DNA of 64,000 nt from the NCBI GenBank assembly GCA_936450465.1, contig OW388291.1, forward strand, positions 74,058,436-74,122,435, written 5' to 3'. Under the pieces are notes generated by a model. The model worked only from the letters and a program-made list of their open reading frames with translations. It did not search any database and was not told the DNA's origin. The translations under genes were made by a program, and so were the position numbers. This DNA is from Gibbula magus. Lineage: Eukaryota; Mollusca; Gastropoda; Trochida; Trochidae. Of this stretch, positions 24,680 through 36,640 are shown piece after piece (the first letter of the stretch is position 1; the number at the start of each line of letters is the position of its first letter).

Positions 24680-27600
24680 ATATACTCAGAAAGATCATGT
24701 AATTCACTTGGTAGATGTTGATGTTCTTGCTCTCATGGAGGGAAAGGTAGTAAAGCAAAAAGTTCTCTTGTTTCTCAACTACCGGTATTGCATTATCAAA
24801 ACATTGTTGTCTGAGCATGAGCATAATGTTTAAATCTATGGGTGTAAATAATAGTGTCTACAATGAAGTAAGCTACACCATGCACATTGATGCGTGACTG
24901 GCTGAAATCGTTTGGAATCTGGCATTAAGCAGAACTTTTGCAAATATTGGTATTACAAAGGTCATGATGTTACACTTCATCAGTATGTATACGTGTATTG
25001 CACAACTCTGTATTGCAATATATTGGTATTGCAATAATATTGCACAGCCTTAGTATATAGTATATATACTTTCCAATAACATACTCAGTGAATACTCTGG
25101 ATGAAATAATATATCGGTATCGGGTATTCAAATCTTTAATTTAAAAATATTTACATTGCTCTTAAGAGCACTTCAGCATTGATGACCTTTGATAGAAAAT
25201 AGTAAAATTATGTTTCTGAATGCTGTCCGAAACACAAAATATCAAATATAATACAATGACCTTTCAATATATTAACAATCCATAGATTGTGACCGTTTGA
25301 CTTTTTTGCTCTAATTTGATTCAAGGAGCACTTGGTGTAATATGTTACTTGTTGCAATGCAACACAGAACCTTTGTTTTTTTCCTATTTATTTAGTCAGA
25401 CCTTGGAACACTTGTCTGTGAAGAAGTGAACTGCTTGTGGGGTCTATGACCAGATGTGTACACCACAATGTAGATATATATATAAACCTACATGACACTT
25501 GACACTTAACAGCTCTGTCCACTTCGCAAAGACACGCCCACTTTTGACCTCCGGAGGTTAAGTAATTTGGCTCTCTGCCAGGTCTGTATGTAATGTAAAA
25601 GTGTAATGTACAGATGTGGTCTGATGGCTTTACTCTTAATGCTTTCCATACTTCATTTGAGGTTTGGTTTTAAATAAAGATTTCAACAGCAATTGTGATT
25701 TTAATTCTCATTCTCAGGAAAATATTATATTACCGGTATGTAAATTGACACACAGGGTTACTTTTTCTAGAAACATGTTATTAATTGAATGATTCCCTGT
25801 TAAAGAAATATAAACTGATACCCCTTGTTGTGTATATTTATCCGTTGTTCTCAAACTAAGTAACTGATATGGAGCACCTGCTTGATTTGCTTTTTTACTT
25901 GCATGAAGAATCTGTTGATGCCATTTGGTGACTTTGTATATTTTCCGTGGTGACATATCTCCTAAGCCTCTTAAGAACCAATTGTTCAAATACTGATAAT
26001 ACATACATGTATAAGCGATACCTTATGATTATAACATAAACAAATCAAAACTTAACAATCATATGAATAACACTGTGACAAATGATTCAAAGGACTATGA
26101 AACAGTTTATTCTAAGCATCCATTACTGCTGTACGACTCTCTAGACACATCAAACTGCTTCAAACTGCTTCAAACTACTTCAAACTCCTATTTCTCTATT
26201 TTTAAAGGTCATCAGAATATAAATATAGAGATCATAAAATATTTTAAAAATCAGAATCTACTATTTTGAAAAATTACTGGGGATTCTTGTAAGTCTAAAG
26301 CAAAACATAAATGATCTAAGACTTCTTGTACTACTCCAAGCATATTGCTTTCCCTATCTGTGAGGGTCATCGGTATATAAATATATCCAGCAAATTTAGA
26401 ACTGGATGATTAAGATTATTTCCCCTTAACCTGCTGGTAATGAGCGGCACACAAGGGACGTGTTTATTCTGGACTTGCTGGCGTATCTTGATGTGTTTCC
26501 AGTTGTTTGGTTTTTGATTATCACAGAAAGTAAATGTTAAAAGGGGATTATGAGCTTTTGTAAAACAGAACATAAATTTTCTGGTCATTTCCCCCCCAGG
26601 TACTTGGTTGACGTACCTGAACTCTGGTAGAAACCTGATATATGTCCATGTATAGGTGGTGGTATCTTCAACAGTGAGCTTTGGGGTTGATGGAAGAATT
26701 ACCTTTTTTCTTTCTTTTTTTATTTATTTAAGAATTACCTGATATTGAGCAAAGATCTTTTAATTGAGATTTTCTGTAAATCTGTTTTTGAAAATAGATT
26801 CTGAAGGTTGTTGTCTTGTCCTCCTCCAGATTCGTTAATGAATGCAGGTAGAGTTCAGAGATATTGTTATGTATAGGTATTGTTACCTTTTTAAAAAATT
26901 AGCATTGGACAGTGATGGTACCTGCTTGATATATTAAACTTTGAATCCTGAAATTAATATTAAAAATTATTGGTAGGTATATTTGGTTAAAATTACTTTA
27001 CTAAGAGGATTGGATGATGAAGGAATAGTCAGACAACAACTTTGGTGCCTTAGAAAAGAGTTAGGAGAAGTGATAGCAGATTTACCTGATGATATGAAAT
27101 TACTACATTTGATTGCAATATTTTCTGTTTCGATGAAAAACACATGGCAAAGGAGCACAATTAAAGTTGTAGAAGACAATGGCGTTGAGAATCCATCAGA
27201 TTCATAAAATAACTTTATGCTATATTAGATATTGTATTTCATAAATGTAATAGTTATTTCAATCCCTTAAAATTTTCAGCCACACCTTGATATGTTAATC
27301 CTCTTACAACATTCTATGCTTACCGTGGGTTCAATAGAGCTTAAGTATCATTTCAAAATCATGTACAAAGATTCCATGAGCTCATCCAATTATTGATACC
27401 TTTACCAAACACACTGCTACTCCAGTTTTGATATTTTTAATAAACAAACTTGAGTTGTTTTGATCTTTATAAACATACATAAGCATGCACGAACAATATC
27501 GCCACTGAACGCGTCTCGTCGCGTACAACATTGTGACAGGTAGACTTTAAGTATACAGGTATGCGTAATTAGCGGACACAGGTACATGAATGTGTACATT

Positions 27601-28029
27601 GTATCTTGTAACAGGTTAAATTCTCACCCAAGGCTGAGCAGTAAGTACCAATATCACTTCCACTTTAGCCGGTTTTAACAGCCAGCCAAGAACAATATTA
27701 TGTTAAGGATTATGATGGTATCATAATATTACCCTTCTTGTAATGTAGGCATTCTGCCTGTAATCACAATGTGTACAATAGAAATACTTATGGTAACTTT
27801 GAAAAAAAATACATTCGCATATACTTGAAATCAGGACTTCTACAATTGATATGCAATCACTATGAAGTAATTAAGACACATCCTGACAATATAGTCCCAA
27901 ATAATCATAATCAAATTGAAACCCTATTAGATACAATAACTATTACTAAGTAAACATTAGGCAACACAGTCACATCTACATATAACAACGTAAGTTGAAA
28001 CATTGTATCGACAAGCAATAATCTTTTGA
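24680..28029. other. Non-coding, with weak coding-like stretches
   Basis: AT-rich. A short array of about 11 bp (CTTCAAACTG-type, 26150-26190) is present. Plus 26983-27207 and minus 25714-26004 have plausible amino-acid composition but no recognised domain, no conserved start and no splice context. They are noted as weak candidates only. Confidence 0.4.
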
Positions 28030-28252
28030 AGGGACACCGCGTCGATGATAAATATGAGATCAGATTTATCTACCTATGCTGATTAACGTGTCTGCTAACG
28101 AGTGACAGACCCCCAAATTCAGACAATTGAAGTAATTAGTAATAAAACTACTGCATGTAGACAGTGAAGCGAAGTGCAACTCGTTAGCAGACACGTTAAC
28201 CAGCATAAGCAGATAAAAGTGATCTCACTTTTATCCTCGAGGCAGTGTCCCT
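28030..28252. mobile_element. TTAA-flanked MITE, family A copy 2
   Basis: A 223-bp element starts AGGGACACCGCGTCGATG and ends CTCGAGGCAGTGTCCCT. TTAA follows it at 28253-28256, and the left flank is TTGA, one change from TTAA. It aligns along its length with 9012-9236, including the self-complementary interior AACTCGTTAGCAGACACGTT. Terminal pairing is extended by GATAAA..GAGATC against GATCTCACTTTTATC. Confidence 0.87.
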
Positions 28253-28296
28253 TTAAGGGTTTTAGAAGTGGAATACATATGAAAGTAAGATTGACT

Positions 28297-28434
28297 TGAT
28301 ATCAACTTGATTATTGCGAATATACACAACGTGTTGAGTTACATGTACTTGTTTACTCCTTCATCAGTGAAATGTTCCACCTGATGAAAGAGTAAGCATA
28401 TACTTAGAAACATACAATAAAGAAGTTGTTATCA
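28297..28434. mobile_element. Foldback element of the AACTTCTTTATTGT family
   Basis: The left arm TGATATCAACTTGATTATTG pairs with the reverse complement of the right arm (TGATAACAACTTCTTTATTG). Inner parts pair through GTTTACTCCTTCATCAG and CTGATGAAAGAGTAAGC. Partial relatives lie at 10811 and 24161, and the terminal motif is shared with 1505-1702. No coding capacity. Confidence 0.75.
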
Positions 28435-28439
28435 AATAT

Positions 28440-29199
28440 TATTTTTTTTTATTATTGAACACACAAAAGGGTAATGACTTTCTTGGAATCTTGTCCATAT
28501 TTGTAACAGGAATTGAGAAATAAAATGTTGAAGAAACAAAAACAACCCAAAATCTTGTTTTCTTACATGCAATAGTTGTCACAGATATGCGTATAATAAC
28601 GAATAGTACAGTACATACTGTACATACTTGACATAATGATGAGGTAATTAAACCTCCAGGCAAAAGAGTTACATACACTTGAAATAATGAAAATTACATT
28701 TGAATAACTATATTTACATACAGTAACACTAATTAGTAACATGAACTTTTAAAGAGGACAAGTGCAATAGAAACGTTATATTTACTGAGAAAGTGAATGA
28801 ACTGAATTAACAACAACAAATGGGTCACATATACTTGTAATCACAAACATAGTAATAGAAAAACTGTTATAATGACAAAAACTGTTTAAATGAAATGTGT
28901 GTTTAAACTCATTAAAAATGACGGTCACATAAAATGGTCGCATATACCATACAGCATAACCTTGAATCTCTGCCAAAGTGTGTGTATATCATTCCTTTCA
29001 GGTGGAAAGTGTTTTGATTTATGATTTCTGCCTACGGTGATCATTATTTCAGTATTAGGCATTAGTTTTCGGTTGTGCTTGATAGACTTTGAATAAGAAA
29101 TATATACACACGATTTCGCGTTATTAAACAAGCTGGTAAACCCTCTAGAAAGTATATATTCCTTATCGTTTCTTGTAGCAGGATTTAAAAGGATTTATG
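28440..29199. other. Non-coding, possible relics on the minus strand
   Basis: Begins with an A/T homopolymer-rich run. Several minus-strand frames of 64-79 codons overlap here, without recognisable motifs. Confidence 0.4.
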
Positions 29200-31120
29200 T
29201 GTAAGAGTGGATTGAGTGCATTTATACTTCGTAGAGATGGCAAGTCGTAGAGATTTGTTTTTACAAGGAAGGATTGGACAGTTACGCTGTGAGATATTTG
29301 TATTGTTATGTATAGTGAACTATATCATGGTTTCAATGGAATATGGTGTTAAGCAATGTGTAGGAGATTTTTTTATAAATCCTAGGAATTATGAAAGGAT
29401 TTGAAGGTGTTGCAAGGGCGTGTTGTTATGATATTTAATTAAAAATGATTTTAATGATATGATTAGAATTGCAGTTGATACAGGTTTAAAAAAATAAGAA
29501 AAACGCAACAATATGGGAATTCACCCAATAAAGGGGCAAGAAATACCCCAGAAACTTTGTGCATAGTGCATACAGCAATGAAAAAGTTACCATCAAAAAC
29601 ATTTTATCTAAGAGATCCTGGTGAAAAAAGATGAATAGATATGAGAATAATAGTTGAAATTCAAAAGGGTGTATGCACTTTTAGTAATAGTTTGTTGAGG
29701 ACTTTGATGTATTCTGTTGAATTTAATGGATTTGTTGGATGTGACAAAGTTAATTGTATTGTAAGTCAATTCATCTTTTTAAAAATGTGACAAAATGAAA
29801 TATAACAATGTGACAAAATCAAATGTAGGTAACAATAGCTAGGTGGACTTGTGTCGACGCAAATTCCCAAACCAAAACAAACTTGTTATTTTTCAGAAGC
29901 AAAGATGGAAGAGCCCCTGATCTACAACAAATTTACAAGGGCATCTTGAATATGGTAAGATAATGGAAGAAAAAAAGCTCATGTTCAGAAACATGTACCG
30001 TAAGTAAATGGTCAACAAATCTCATTGCCTGAGGTATGTATAAGATAACCAGGACATGTCAGGTACTAAAAGAAAAGGATCCTTTGAAGTGAAACAGGTG
30101 AAGTTGCAGGTGAAGAAAGGTAAGCTTCATCATCATCATCAGGAGAAAGATCTTCAGAAGATAACTTAGATGGACTTGGAAGCTACCAAAAGAAAGACAT
30201 TCAATCCATTGATAGCCAATGATGAGTCTTGAGAACAGTTTGATAACAGAAAGAGGATCCTGAAAGAAGATATGATGTGCAAGATGAGCAAAACAAGAAA
30301 AAGTGATTCTTATATATGACTAAGGGGATGGACAACAAAGTGGATAGAAAACACTTCTAACTGGGATTTTTCGAAAAATCTATAGGTATAGGAATATACT
30401 GTCAATGCTGTCTTAGCTAGCACTAGCAAGATAATACTAGGATTCTTATTCTGAAGGAAATTTTAGTTACATAATGAAACACACACAACAGAACAAGCAA
30501 TTTCAATACATCACATTTCAACAAGCACTAAGTCTTAAATAAATTAATCAAAAGTTGTAAGTCAATAATAATGTATGTAAGTTAATCTCTACTATCTTAG
30601 TATAAAGACAGTTTCTAGAAGACAGACCCAGCGGGTAGGAAGGAGCAAGACGTTCCAAGAGAAAAAAACAGATCTCTGGTGAACATAATAAGACTAGAAA
30701 CAGAAACCACATCCTAAAAATGAAATTCTTGAACAAGAGAAACTAATATTGTTGGAAAAAATAATACCCAACCAAAGATTCTGAATATGAAAGTATCTAA
30801 ATTTTTTAAGATGTTAAGAAAAGTCCATCAACTCTGTATCAAGAAGGTATAACCTTTCCATGGAGAAAAAAGTTCATAGAAGAAAGGAGGATTTTAAATC
30901 TACTAAACAAAGAGTCTAATATCTGAAGATTGTACTCTTGATAATTTGGCAAAAGAAAGAGTTTATTTAGGAAAATAAGTTTGACAGAGAGAAAGAAGAA
31001 CTGTTCTTGAAGAAGCAAACCTTTGTTATCAATAGAAATATGTAACAGTTAAGAAGTCGCATTGCAAACTCTGATGTCTAAAAATGAAATAGCTTCAACA
31101 ATAAATCTACCAGAAAAAGG
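29200..31120 (+). other. Purine-skewed tract, possible decayed coding sequence
   Basis: From about 29.2 to 31.1 kb the plus strand is conspicuously A/G-rich, unlike its neighbours. Codon-like stretches remain open between scattered stops: one plus frame is open from 29479 to 29787 except for a single TGA at 29632. A frame beginning with an ATG at 29237 runs to 29403. Other runs are rich in Lys, Glu and Ser. Purine loading with interrupted frames is what a decayed gene on this strand would look like. However, single runs of 50-60 codons are expected by chance at this AT content. No protein family was recognised, and no reconstruction was attempted. Confidence 0.3.
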
Positions 31121-31167
31121 TAAACCCTATATACAACTACATTCATTGAACCATAGTAAATTGCACT

Positions 31168-31274
31168 TTGCTTTTGGTTTGATGTACTGAGTATTAAGGT
31201 GTATTTTTGGTTTGATGTACTGTGCATTAAAGTGTATTTTTGGTTTGATGTACTGTGCGTTAAGGTGTATTTTT
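31168..31274 (+). repeat. 33-bp tandem array interrupted by an insertion
   Basis: GGTTTGATGTACTG recurs at 31176, 31209 and 31242 with TGTATTTTT between. The next unit, due at 31275, is replaced by the element at 31275-32304. Immediately downstream the array resumes with TATTTTTGGTTTGATGGACT at 32305. Confidence 0.88.
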
Positions 31275-32304
31275 AGCCCATCAGGCCTGAAAGCCCTAAT
31301 GGGCTTATGGCATGGCATGGCATGGCGTCCGGCCGTCCGAAACTTTTCGCTTTTTCCACTTCTTCTCCACAACCAATGACTCCACAGAGCTGAAATTTTA
31401 TGTGCATACTCCTTGGTCAATGGGGATTCTAAATTGTAGATTTTGTGACCCCGTGACCCCAAATGGGGTCACAGGGGTCACATCCTTAAAAAAATGTTCA
31501 TCTTCTTCTCCAGTTCAAAAAGGTCTAGAGAGCTGAAAAGTTGTGTGCATACTCCTTGGCCAATGGGGATTCTAAATTGTAGATTTCGTGACCCCATGGT
31601 CCCAAATGGGGTCACAGGGGTCACATCCTTAAAAACCTATTTTCGTCTTCTTCTCCAGTTCCAAAAGGTCTAGAGAGCTGAAAAGTTGTGTGCATACTTT
31701 TTGGCCAATGGGGATTTTAAATTGTAGATTTCGTGACTCTGTGACCTCAATTGGGGTCACAGGGGTCACAGCCCCAAAAACCTATTTTCATCTTCTTCTC
31801 AAGTTCCAAAAGGTCTAGATATCTGAAAAGTTGTGTGCAGACTCGTTGGATAATGGGGATTCTAAATTGTAGATTTCGTGACCCTGTGACCTCAATTGGG
31901 GTCACATGGGTCACAGCTCCAAAAACCTATTTTGATCTTCTTCTCCAGTTCCAAAAGGTATAGAGAACTGAAAAGTTGTTTGCAGACTCCTTGGCCAATG
32001 GGGATTCTAAATTGTAGATTTCGTGACCCCTTGACCCCAAATGGGGTCACAGAGGTCATGACCAGAATAGCTATTTTCATCTTGATATTTTATGCGCTCT
32101 TCAAAGGGAGGTAATTAAACAACAGTGATGAATTAAATGTTCAAGTGTGTCTCCATTTGAAGGGGATTTTATATCTGGCCCCAGAGATAGGTCAGAGGGG
32201 TGAGGAACTTTTTCATCTTCTCCATTTAAAGTGCTTCCTATTTGTTGTATCTCTCACCTTGAAGTTAACATTTTGAATTATAAATCCTGATGAGCTAGTG
32301 GCTC
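31275..32304 (+). mobile_element. Unclassified 1.03-kb element with internal 145-bp array
   Basis: The element starts AGCCCATCAGGCCTGAAAGC and ends CCTGATGAGCTAGTGGCTC, so AGC(C/T)CATCAGG forms a short terminal inverted repeat. It splits a 33-bp tandem array, and TATTTTT stands on both sides (31268-31274 and 32305-32311). This may be a 7-bp target duplication, although the copy at 22.7 kb also ends GGCTCTATTTTT, which leaves the true boundary open. The interior holds five tandem units. Short plus-strand frames here come from the repeat. No transposase was seen. Confidence 0.7.
31386..32068 (+). repeat. 145-bp tandem repeat, 5 copies
   Basis: The unit contains CTCCTTGGCCAATGGGGATT, CTAAATTGTAGATTTCGTGA, CCCCAAATGGGGTCACAGGG and TTCTTCTCCAGTTCCAAAAG. 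CCTTGG-equivalent positions are 31411, 31554, 31699, 31844 and 31989 (spacings 143, 145, 145 and 145). Each unit carries a small palindrome around TGACCCCAAATGGGGTCA. The related element at 22.7 kb has only one unit. Confidence 0.93.
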
Positions 32305-32311
32305 TATTTTT

Positions 32312-32571
32312 GGTTTGATGGACTGTGCAAACTTTGGGTCTATCATTTTACCTGTATGACAGACATGAGATTGAGGGAGTGATGAAAACAGTTCATTAAC
32401 ACTGATGTCTAAATGGTAAGCTTGAATAAAAACAGCTGTCAATAAACGGACACAAACAAAATTTCAATTAATAAGCTGAATTATAGGTAATGTACATCTG
32501 AACATATGATAAGCACAGGTAATAATCACTTTTGTCCAAATGTACAGGTGAGTTTGTCCAAAAGTAAGGAG
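32312..32571. other. Non-coding, no gene seen
   Basis: Remainder of the 33-bp unit followed by AT-rich unique sequence. Confidence 0.5.
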
Positions 32572-32579
32572 TCAGAACA

Positions 32580-32637
32580 TGGAGGTGAGTTGAGGTGAGT
32601 TGAGGTGAGTTGGTGTTTAACGCCGCTTTCAAGAGTA
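32580..32637 (-). mobile_element. 58-bp 5'-truncated SINE tail with 8-bp target duplication
   Basis: TTTAACGCCGCTTTCAAGAG, preceded by repeated GGTGAGTT words, is the SINE 3' tail in the same orientation as 54494-54807. TCAGAACA flanks it on both sides (32572-32579 and 32638-32645). It is another extremely truncated retroposed copy. Confidence 0.85.
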
Positions 32638-32645
32638 TCAGAACA

Positions 32646-35101
32646 AAATCTGATGTTGCTGAATTGTCCAAGAAAAGGAAGGACAATTTCTGTAACGGTT
32701 GTAGCCTGTAGGTATGAGTTTGTGGGAACGATAAGCGAGTTGGTCAACACCTGTGTCACTGTGGGGGCCGTATCAACTGCCAAATATCGTTATTTAAGCG
32801 TTCAGTGTACTCGTCTCAGTTTGACTTGGAACATATGTAAACAGTGATACAGCCGCTGTAGAGTATGTTTGCTCCTTGACGAGTGATTGATGCCATTGTT
32901 TATGATTCCTACTGAAGATTTCTTAATATCTGTCCCAAATTTATCGGACATCCTGTGGGTTTAAACCCCCTACCAACCATGGTTTGTCAATATCGGAATT
33001 TATGTACTGGGTCCACTTATTTTCATGATGAGAGCACTTGCGGTTTTAGATATATTTACAAAATGTTTTTCATTCATGATAGGAGAGAACGTGAAAGTGT
33101 GGGATGGTAAAGTTTTGTTGTTTGTAAATATCACAAGAGACAAGGGGAACAGGTAGTTGAAGCCATTATTTGTCAATTGGAATGTAGTCATGTTTGAAAA
33201 TGTTTTGTTTTTATTAAATGGTTGTTTGCTGATAGCAGTCCCTGAACAAAGATAAACAAAATGTCAACAAAACGTAGTTTAAGGGATTATGCAAACATAC
33301 ACAAAATATCCTTTAGGATTAGTACAAAATATGAAAAAACATATATGTTCAGGTTCATAGTTGAAATTGTTTTTAAAATGTTTACTAAAACTTCAAAATC
33401 AAAACGTGGTTTACTCTGCATATGTTTTGTATAGGAATAATGAACACCTAGCTGTATTTACAGAAGACCAAAAATAAATATTGACCAACGATTGACTCGT
33501 TATTGTTCAGTTTAAATATTTTTCCGCGTTCTTTGAGAATTGTCCCATCACCTGGGTCAATATTCGGACATGATTTCTCAACCGGGGTGTGCTGATTCCT
33601 GGTTTTCACAGGGAAGACTTAATATGACGCTTCTTTTACCTGGTCACAAGCTTGTCCGGTAATTGCCGGGAATATAATGGAAAATACTGGAGATATTTTA
33701 ATATTGTTGTTAAATTTGACATTTGTGAGATTTGATCATTTTTCAAAACTTCTTTATTGGTAAGTTAAATAGTGAAAAAGTAGTTTTAATTTGTTAATCA
33801 TCGTCATTATTATCTACTATATTTTATTAAAATCATAAATATCATATACTTTAATGTCAATATATAGTGATTAAAACAAGTGACAGGAGTACATGTTTCT
33901 TTTGAGTGTTTTGTCGAGAATTCAGTTCAAACATAATCTCCTAAAATCAATAACTTTTCTACCCAATATCATAGTCTTTGGGAGGTAAAGTAGACTTATT
34001 TCTTTTTAATGTTTACATATAACATACATAGATCAGGATAAACATTGCCTACAATATAGTTTTTTTGTTAAAAAATTTCCTTATTTATAGATTTGATTGT
34101 TGTGCATAATTGATGTTTCTATAACAATATGTTAGAACTTGGATATAAGATTTACGGATTGGAATTTCGATAAGCTAGTTTTGTTTGATGTCAAACAATC
34201 CAGTGTCTTCAACCCTCTGAAGAGGGAAATCGGTCCTTGAAAATATTATTTTGAACTTCATTAATCCATTTCAGCTGTTTAAAATGAAGCAATTGTACTT
34301 GAGTTACTGCAGATTTAGCGTTCAATCTACTTGAAATGGGTCTGTTTTATATATGTGGGATTACCCGTTTAGAAAAAGTGATTTGTTTTTATCTTAGAGG
34401 GATTTTGGGTGACACTATAAGAACAAAGATTTCTTTCATACATTATGTTTGTAAACTGCGTGTGAATTTTGCAAGTATTGGTTATCGAGTTTATAAAAGT
34501 TTTCAATCTCTTGTCGATTCAATAAAAGATTATCTTTGATTGATCCAGTCTATGAACACTTATATTACAAAGGTGTCTCTGAGAGGTGGTGGTGAGACGA
34601 TAGTATGTCAATAGTTTCTGGATCAGGGAGGCTACTTGTTTGTCACTCAAACAGACGAATGGAGTAGTTTGTGCCTTAATAGTTACTTAGTATACTGTGG
34701 TTATAGCTTCAGGTGATGATAATGGCTACAAGTGTAGTTCAACATTCATTTAGTTTGATTATAATGTGAATCTCTTTAATTTATTATAATTTCAAGTCAA
34801 ATAAATATACGGTTTATTCTTTAGAGAGACAATTACTTGTTTTTCTTATAAATAAAAATAGATTGTTCCAAGATTTTCGTTTGAGGGTTGCACAACACAT
34901 GCATTTCCAACAAACTAAAAACAAAAGAAAACCGTCCCTCTGCACCTGTCATCTGTTTGTCCAATCAAGATGTTGTCCTTTAATGAATATGATTTTGTTT
35001 ACTCTAAGAGGTTATCTTATTCTGTTGCAGTTATGTTTCATCTACAATCTAACCAACAAAAGTCATGCAGGATTTCTTCCAGAAAGCAATAAATAGAGAT
35101 T
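32646..35101. other. Non-coding, no gene seen
   Basis: AT-rich. The first 200 bp are somewhat GC-richer and open on both strands, but without motifs. No repeat recognised. Confidence 0.55.
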
Positions 35102-35238
35102 ATTACCCGAGTAAGTGTGTCATATGACTTTTACGAAACGAGTTTGAATTTTTTTATTGCCCGAGTGAGAGCGACGGCTATACACAAATTTGCAAGAGTT
35201 TCGTAAAAGTCATATAACACACTTTCGAGTGTTATAAT
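35102..35238. repeat. Inverted repeat (foldback), 27-bp core arms
   Basis: Core arms lie at 35113-35139 (AAGTGTGTCATATGACTTTT, then ACGAAAC) and 35198-35224. They are complementary at 26 of 27 positions and separated by 58 bp. Weaker pairing extends outward (ATTACCCGAG against CGAGTGTTATAAT). The loop repeats the CCCGAGTGAG motif seen outside the left arm. It is probably a foldback MITE. Confidence 0.75.
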
Positions 35239-35960
35239 TTCTTTATAACCCATTCTGTTCCGTTTCATTCACCGAAGTGGGCAGGACGCGACCCACTTCT
35301 CTTGCGACGACAACCTACAGTGACATCACGAACAATCGTTTTATGACATCACAGACGACACAATACGGGAAGTCGCGGTGAAACAATGGTTGCTAGGCAA
35401 ACGTGAACTGTGCACATGTGCTCATATCAATAATATTAACTCGGTTATTTCCAACCACATGGGTAATAAATGAATATCTGAATCCATCACTGAATATGTG
35501 TTGGAGTATGAGTCAGTTTATTTACCTCATTTGAAACCGTCACTGATTATAAACAGCTTCTTTTTACCAATTATCAATTATCTGAAGTTATTTCCGGTGA
35601 CAAGTCACCCAGAGAAATATGAAATACAGGAACCATCAGTTCTGGAGACAACCCTGCAAACTAGGGTTAAAGTGGACAGTACTGAATTGGGGGTTACAGA
35701 ATCTTCCTCAATTCTCTTTATCATGTCTCATTACAGATCTGTAAATAAAAGTATCAGTAGGGTTAACATTTTAAGGCTTGCAACTAAATGGTTAATTAGG
35801 GGTGCGTTTGTTTGAGATCCTCTGCATCTTTGTAGCCGACACACCTTTGACCGATACCCAGGTTGGGTGCATTGTGGAGGAGGGGTCATTAATAACACTG
35901 GGTAAGTATAGACCAAGTGGCTCAAGGTCAGTCCATATGGTCAGTCTGTACTGGGTGACC
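35239..35960. other. Non-coding, no convincing gene
   Basis: A plus frame of about 105 codons (35498-35815) and overlapping minus frames lack motifs. 35240-35400 is somewhat GC-richer. Confidence 0.45.
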
Positions 35961-35964
35961 GCCA

Positions 35965-36640
35965 GACAGATGGACAAACACACTGACCAGATGGTTGTGG
36001 GTAACTAGATTTATGGAAGGGTCCCTCTGACAATATGTGGATCACTAGGAATATGTTTTCTCTGAGATGTGTTTGTATTGGTTGAAGATATATTGATTTA
36101 GATGATACAGACTAGATTGAGATGATGCTTTGGACAAACAGACCAGATGGTTGTGGGTAACTAGATTTATGGGAGGTTTTACCTGACAAGAAGCCATGTT
36201 CAATCAGAATGAAGTTTCCTATGGATTCAGTTTGTCTTTTGAAGTCCTTATAGGAGGGATGAAGACTCTTACATAGTTTTATAAGATATTTCATAGGGAC
36301 TGAAACTGAGGGAAAGAATGAAATTTAATTCCGCAATCTTGTTTGTATAAGCTTTTATATTCAGGTAGCTAGATTTGATTAATTGGAAATCTAGACTTTA
36401 TCTTAATTGGGAGGACTAGATACTGATGTTGCTATGGACAAACATGCTTACCAGATGGTCAGATGTAACTAGATTTATGGAGTGGTGCTTTAACAACCTG
36501 TAGCTTCAACTAAATGTGTTTTCTCTGAACTCAATTTGTCTTTAGAGTTTGAAGGGGCATAGTTCACAAGATACTGCTTTAGTGTAGATGATGCTTTGTA
36601 CAGAGTGACCAGATGGTTGGACCCTGACATAAGAAGATTT
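35965..36640 (+). repeat. Degenerate tandem repeat, about 155 bp
   Basis: CCAGATGGT, mostly followed by (G/C)(T/A)G.GGTAACTAGATTTATGG, occurs at 35987, 36143, 36451 and 36609. Spacings are 156, 308 (twice 154) and 158. The unit expected near 36297 is unrecognisable. TTTTCTCTGA and CAGTTTGTCTTT also recur in phase. This is an old, eroded tandem array. Confidence 0.6.
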
